This document shows positions 4,423 to 7,743 of a stretch of 7,743 nucleotides of DNA, piece after piece. This stretch comes from Chthoniobacterales bacterium (GTDB lineage Bacteria > Verrucomicrobiota > Verrucomicrobiia > Chthoniobacterales > UBA10450): assembly GCA_013695905.1 (NCBI GenBank), contig JACCZQ010000431.1, positions 1 to 7,743 of the forward strand, read 5' to 3'. Numbering within the stretch: the first letter of the stretch is position 1; every line of letters begins with the position of its first letter. Position numbers and translations under genes: made by a program. The notes beneath the pieces are model-generated. The model was not told where the DNA came from, did no database searches, and saw only the letters and a list, made by a program, of their open reading frames with translations.

Positions 4423-7400
4423 ATGAAGACCTCCAAACTCCTCCTGCCGTTCGCCGTCGTCGCCATCATCGCCGCCACCGGCGCCACGGCGGATAGCAAG
4501 ACCAGCCGCACGTCCCGCACCGCCGCGCCCGCGACCATCACACCCGACGCCTCCGCTCCCGCCGGAAGCCGCCGCGTCGACGACCGCATCGCGATGGCCG
4601 AAGACGGCCGCCTCCACCTGTTCCTCCAGATGAGCGACACACCCGCCGCGCTCGTCTTCGCCGACCGCAGCGAAAGCTACTACCGCGACACACGTTTCCT
4701 CTTCCGCGGCGGTGACGCCGAAGCCCGCCACGCCGCCGAGGAGCGCGCCTCCACCGAGTCCATCAGCCACGCCTACACCCTCGATCAACGCCAGCAGAAC
4801 CTCGTCGCCCGCCTCACCTCTCCGGAGTTCGGCGCCACGATCGTTTACCGCACCCAGATCGCCACCAACGGCATCGCCGTCCTCGCCCGCGCCGATCAGT
4901 GGGATGCCCTCTCCCGCTTGCCCGGCGTGAAAAACGTCGCCCTCATCCGCCCGAAAGCGCTGCGGGTAAACAGCAGCATCAACTACATGGGCACCCGCAA
5001 TTTCTGGGACCCCGCGCGGCTGAACGGCCGCGGCGAGAACACCGGCATCGCCATCATCGATACCGGCCTCGACTTTGTGCACCGCTCCTTCGGCGGCTCC
5101 GGCGACGGTTCACCTACCGGCACCGGCACCACCAGCTTCGTGCGGAACGCCACCACCATCGGCGGCTCCACGCCCGCCACGAATTTCCCGACCGCCAAGG
5201 TCGTCTGGGGTTGGGATCTCGTCGGCGACGCCTACAACGGCGGCTTCGCTAACCCACCCGTCACCACTCCTTCACCCGACCCGAACCCGATGGACGTGAA
5301 CGGCCACGGCACCGCCTGCGCCAGCCTCGCCGCCGGCTTCGGCACCACCAGCGCGAATCTCACCTACACCGGCCCCTGGGATGCGACGAACCCCGACACC
5401 GCCGCCGCCACCACGAAAGTCTCGCCCGGCATCGCACCACTCGCTGCTCTCTACGGCCTGCGCGTCTTCGGTATCGGCGGCGCCACGTTTGTCTCCGCCG
5501 ATGCGGTGGACATCGCCACCGCCGTCCGCATTTGGCAGCTCGGGCCGGAAGGCGCACCGCTCCCGCCGCGCCTTGCGTCGCTGAACGGCGCCGCCGCCGT
5601 CCCACGCACGCCGGTGCTCTCCGTCGTCAGCATGTCGTTAGGCGATGACGCCGGCCTCGACTATCCCGGCGATCCCGACACCGATTCCGCGAACGCCGCC
5701 ACCGCCGCCGGCATGTCTGTCCTCGCCGCCGCCGGGAACGCTTACGACAACTATTACAACGCCGGCACCCCCGCGAACGTCACCTCCGCCATCTCCGTCG
5801 CCGCCTCCTTGAACGGCCAGGGCATCACCGTCGCCGACGCCATGGCGAGCTACTCCTCCCGCGGTCCGCGGCCTTCCGACAGCCACCTGAAGCCCGACAT
5901 CACCGGCCCGGCAGAAGCCGTCTCTACCGCCTCCGTCGGCACCAACAACGGCAACCGCAGCTTCAACGGCACTTCCTCCGCCACGCCACATGTCGCCGGT
6001 GCCATGGCACTCCTCCATCAGCTGCGCCCCGGCTACACCGGCGAAGAATACAAGGCGCTCCTCATGAACTCGGTCCGCATCGAGCCGCGCGTGAGCGCCG
6101 CCGGCGCCTTCTACGGCTTGTCGCGCGTCGGCGTCGGTCGCGTCACGCTCAACCCGCTCGACAACTTCCCCACTGCTCTCGTCATGAGCACGGAACCTGA
6201 CGCGCCCGTGAGCGTCTCCTTCGGCCTTGTCAGCGTGCCGGTTGCCTCCAGCCAGCAGCTTACGAAGACCGTTCGCGTCGTGAACAAAGAGAACTTCGCC
6301 CGCACCTTCGCCGTCAGCTTCATGAACTGGGCCACTACACCCGGCGCCACCTATTCGTTGCCCGACGGCCCCACCGTCACCGTCCCCGCGAACGGCGAAA
6401 CCACTCTCCGCGTCCAGCTCGATGTGGTCGGCAATCAGCTCCGCCACTCGCGCGACACGCAAGCCTCCGCCACCCAAGGCACGAACGTCGCCCGCAACTT
6501 CATTTCCGAAGCTGCCGGCCGGCTGCACCTCAGCGAAATCGACGGCCCCGGCCACAGCATGCGTCTTTCGGTCCACAGCGTCGTGCGCCCCAACTCCGCC
6601 TTGAGCGTCACTCCCGCCACGTTGAACTCCGACCCGGCGCAGACATTCACGCTCACCGGCACCGGCATGGACACCGGCCCGAACACCAACACCCTCACGA
6701 ACAATCCCGCCGACATCGTTTCGCACGCGAAGGCGTTCGAGTTGCAACACCAGAACGCCACCTCCTCCGGCACCATCTTCGAGCAGTCGGAGATCAAATA
6801 CGTCGGCGTCACCAGCGACTACGCCCGCCGCCTGCTGCCGTTCGATCCCACCGTCGGCACCACCAACCAAAGCACCGTCCTCGTCTTCGCCGTCGCCATG
6901 CACAAAGACTACGCCATTCCCGGCGAGCTCGGCACGCAGGTGCGCATCCTGATTGATCGCAACCGCACCGGCGCCACCAACATCGTGCTGCGCAACTACA
7001 CCTCAAACACCAGCACCAACCAGAACGTCTACTTCACCGGCACCAGCGCGACCGCCGGCAACGTCTCCGACGGCACCACCGTCACCAGCACTACGTTCTT
7101 CGCGAACATCACCACCGCCGCCGCGAACAACATGTTGAACAACAACATCGCCATGCTTCCCGTCCGCGCCCAGCAGCTCGGGCTCACCGCCGCCACCGCG
7201 CGCTTCAATTATAAGGTGCAGGTCACCCGCCACGATTACCTCGGCTACACCGTCCACTCTGAGTCGCCGTGGCTCACCTACGACGTCGCGAATCCCGGCA
7301 TTGACGCCTCCGCGAACGCCGGCGTGAACGAGCCATTCGTCCTCAACGCGCAACCCGGCCAGACCTTTACCGCCGCGGTAAATCCGGCGAACATCCAGAG

Positions 7401-7743
7401 CAACAGCTCACAAGGCCTCCTCATGGTTTATCCCCATAACGCCACCGGCGACCGCACGCAGGTCATCTCCACCGCCGCACCGCTCGCGCTGACCGAAGCC
7501 GTCTCGCGCAAGACGCACGGCAGTGCCGGCGACTTCGACATCCCTCTCCCCGGCGTCGAGTGCCGGAGCAGCGGCGGCAATCACAGCATCGTCGTCTCCT
7601 TCAACAACCCAGTGGTGAGCGGCTCCGCCAGTGTGGCGAGCGGCACCGGCAGCGTCGCCGGCAGTCCCACGTTCTCCGGCAACACCATGACCGTGAACCT
7701 CACGAACGTCGCCAACGCACAGAACCTCACGATTACTCTGGAA
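4423..7743 (+). CDS. Large secreted subtilisin-like (S8) protease, partial
   Basis: The reading frame is open from ATG 4423 to the window end, 1107 codons without a stop, so the C-terminus is missing. A Sec signal peptide (Lys2, Lys5, hydrophobic core 6-18, ATA|D) is predicted to be cleaved after Ala23. Residues about 45-185 look like an S8 propeptide ending in VALIRPKALRVN. The catalytic domain spans about 190-560: Asp213 in IAIIDTGLDFVHRSF, His295 in NGHGTACASLAAG, oxyanion Asn439 in AAAGNAYDN and Ser518 in NGTSSATPHVAG, all intact. Spacings of 82, 144 and 79 residues exceed those of subtilisin BPN' (32, 91, 66), so loops are enlarged. A beta-sandwich/Fn3-like module follows at about 585-668, then Thr/Asn/Ala-rich beta modules to about 1020. 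Residues 1027-1107 (SRKTHG..., GVECRS..., ASGTGSV..., FSGNTMTVNL) match a C-terminal block I recall from large verrucomicrobial secreted proteins. Only two cysteines are seen (299, 1047). It is inferred to digest extracellular protein. No Shine-Dalgarno precedes the ATG; the signal peptide fixes the start. Confidence 0.93.
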   Translation, partial: MKTSKLLLPFAVVAIIAATGATADSKTSRTSRTAAPATITPDASAPAGSRRVDDRIAMAEDGRLHLFLQMSDTPAALVFADRSESYYRDTRFLFRGGDAEARHAAEERASTESISHAYTLDQRQQNLVARLTSPEFGATIVYRTQIATNGIAVLARADQWDALSRLPGVKNVALIRPKALRVNSSINYMGTRNFWDPARLNGRGENTGIAIIDTGLDFVHRSFGGSGDGSPTGTGTTSFVRNATTIGGSTPATNFPTAKVVWGWDLVGDAYNGGFANPPVTTPSPDPNPMDVNGHGTACASLAAGFGTTSANLTYTGPWDATNPDTAAATTKVSPGIAPLAALYGLRVFGIGGATFVSADAVDIATAVRIWQLGPEGAPLPPRLASLNGAAAVPRTPVLSVVSMSLGDDAGLDYPGDPDTDSANAATAAGMSVLAAAGNAYDNYYNAGTPANVTSAISVAASLNGQGITVADAMASYSSRGPRPSDSHLKPDITGPAEAVSTASVGTNNGNRSFNGTSSATPHVAGAMALLHQLRPGYTGEEYKALLMNSVRIEPRVSAAGAFYGLSRVGVGRVTLNPLDNFPTALVMSTEPDAPVSVSFGLVSVPVASSQQLTKTVRVVNKENFARTFAVSFMNWATTPGATYSLPDGPTVTVPANGETTLRVQLDVVGNQLRHSRDTQASATQGTNVARNFISEAAGRLHLSEIDGPGHSMRLSVHSVVRPNSALSVTPATLNSDPAQTFTLTGTGMDTGPNTNTLTNNPADIVSHAKAFELQHQNATSSGTIFEQSEIKYVGVTSDYARRLLPFDPTVGTTNQSTVLVFAVAMHKDYAIPGELGTQVRILIDRNRTGATNIVLRNYTSNTSTNQNVYFTGTSATAGNVSDGTTVTSTTFFANITTAAANNMLNNNIAMLPVRAQQLGLTAATARFNYKVQVTRHDYLGYTVHSESPWLTYDVANPGIDASANAGVNEPFVLNAQPGQTFTAAVNPANIQSNSSQGLLMVYPHNATGDRTQVISTAAPLALTEAVSRKTHGSAGDFDIPLPGVECRSSGGNHSIVVSFNNPVVSGSASVASGTGSVAGSPTFSGNTMTVNLTNVANAQNLTITLE

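Noticed and set aside
4336..5082. 248-codon minus-strand open frame over the protease start
   Set aside because: Gly/Ala/Val-rich shadow of the protease propeptide region; no recognisable motif.
5638..6903. 421-codon minus-strand open frame opposite the protease
   Set aside because: The product is Gly/Ala/Val/Asp-rich, as expected from the reverse of a C-ending codon pattern; the plus frame has catalytic motifs throughout.

Overview
The window is GC-rich, densely coding bacterial chromosome. It holds five housekeeping or hypothetical genes around a convergent junction, then a divergent promoter region and the start of a very large secreted protease. I favour the phylum Verrucomicrobiota, perhaps a relative of Opitutaceae. 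This is inference from three things: most genes lack a Shine-Dalgarno sequence, GTG starts are frequent (the small secreted protein, bioD and purQ), and the last protein ends in a C-terminal sequence block (residues around 1027-1107) that I remember from large secreted verrucomicrobial proteins. No database search was possible.

Layout, left to right. Bases 1-146 are non-coding leader with small hairpins. Two plus-strand genes follow 30 nt apart and are probably co-transcribed: a small secreted basic protein of unknown function (147-668) and tyrosyl-tRNA synthetase tyrS (699-1865). One base after the tyrS stop lies a 74-bp imperfect palindrome with nested hairpins (1867-1940). A terminator-like hairpin with T-runs in both orientations (1949-1976) then separates tyrS from the convergent minus-strand gene at 1999-2475, which encodes a probable SRPBCC-fold protein. 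Upstream of that gene, at 2563-2590, is a cluster of three GTGTCA/TGACAC half-sites that looks like an operator.

A compact minus-strand operon runs 4224 to 2615: purS, purQ (4-nt overlap) and bioD (18-nt gap). PurS and PurQ are the small and glutaminase subunits of formylglycinamidine ribonucleotide synthase, whose large subunit PurL is not in the window. BioD is dethiobiotin synthetase, placed here without other biotin genes. The 198-nt gap 4225-4422 separates purS from the divergent plus-strand protease gene.

The gene starting at 4423 stays open to the last base (1107 codons, no stop). It encodes an exported subtilisin-family (S8) serine protease with signal peptide, propeptide, a catalytic domain with all expected residues (Asp213, His295, Asn439, Ser518), several beta-rich modules and the C-terminal block noted above. 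No RNA gene, CRISPR array, insertion sequence, prophage or evident defence system is present. The points most worth following up are the nested palindrome after tyrS, the half-site cluster, the bioD placement and the architecture of the protease.
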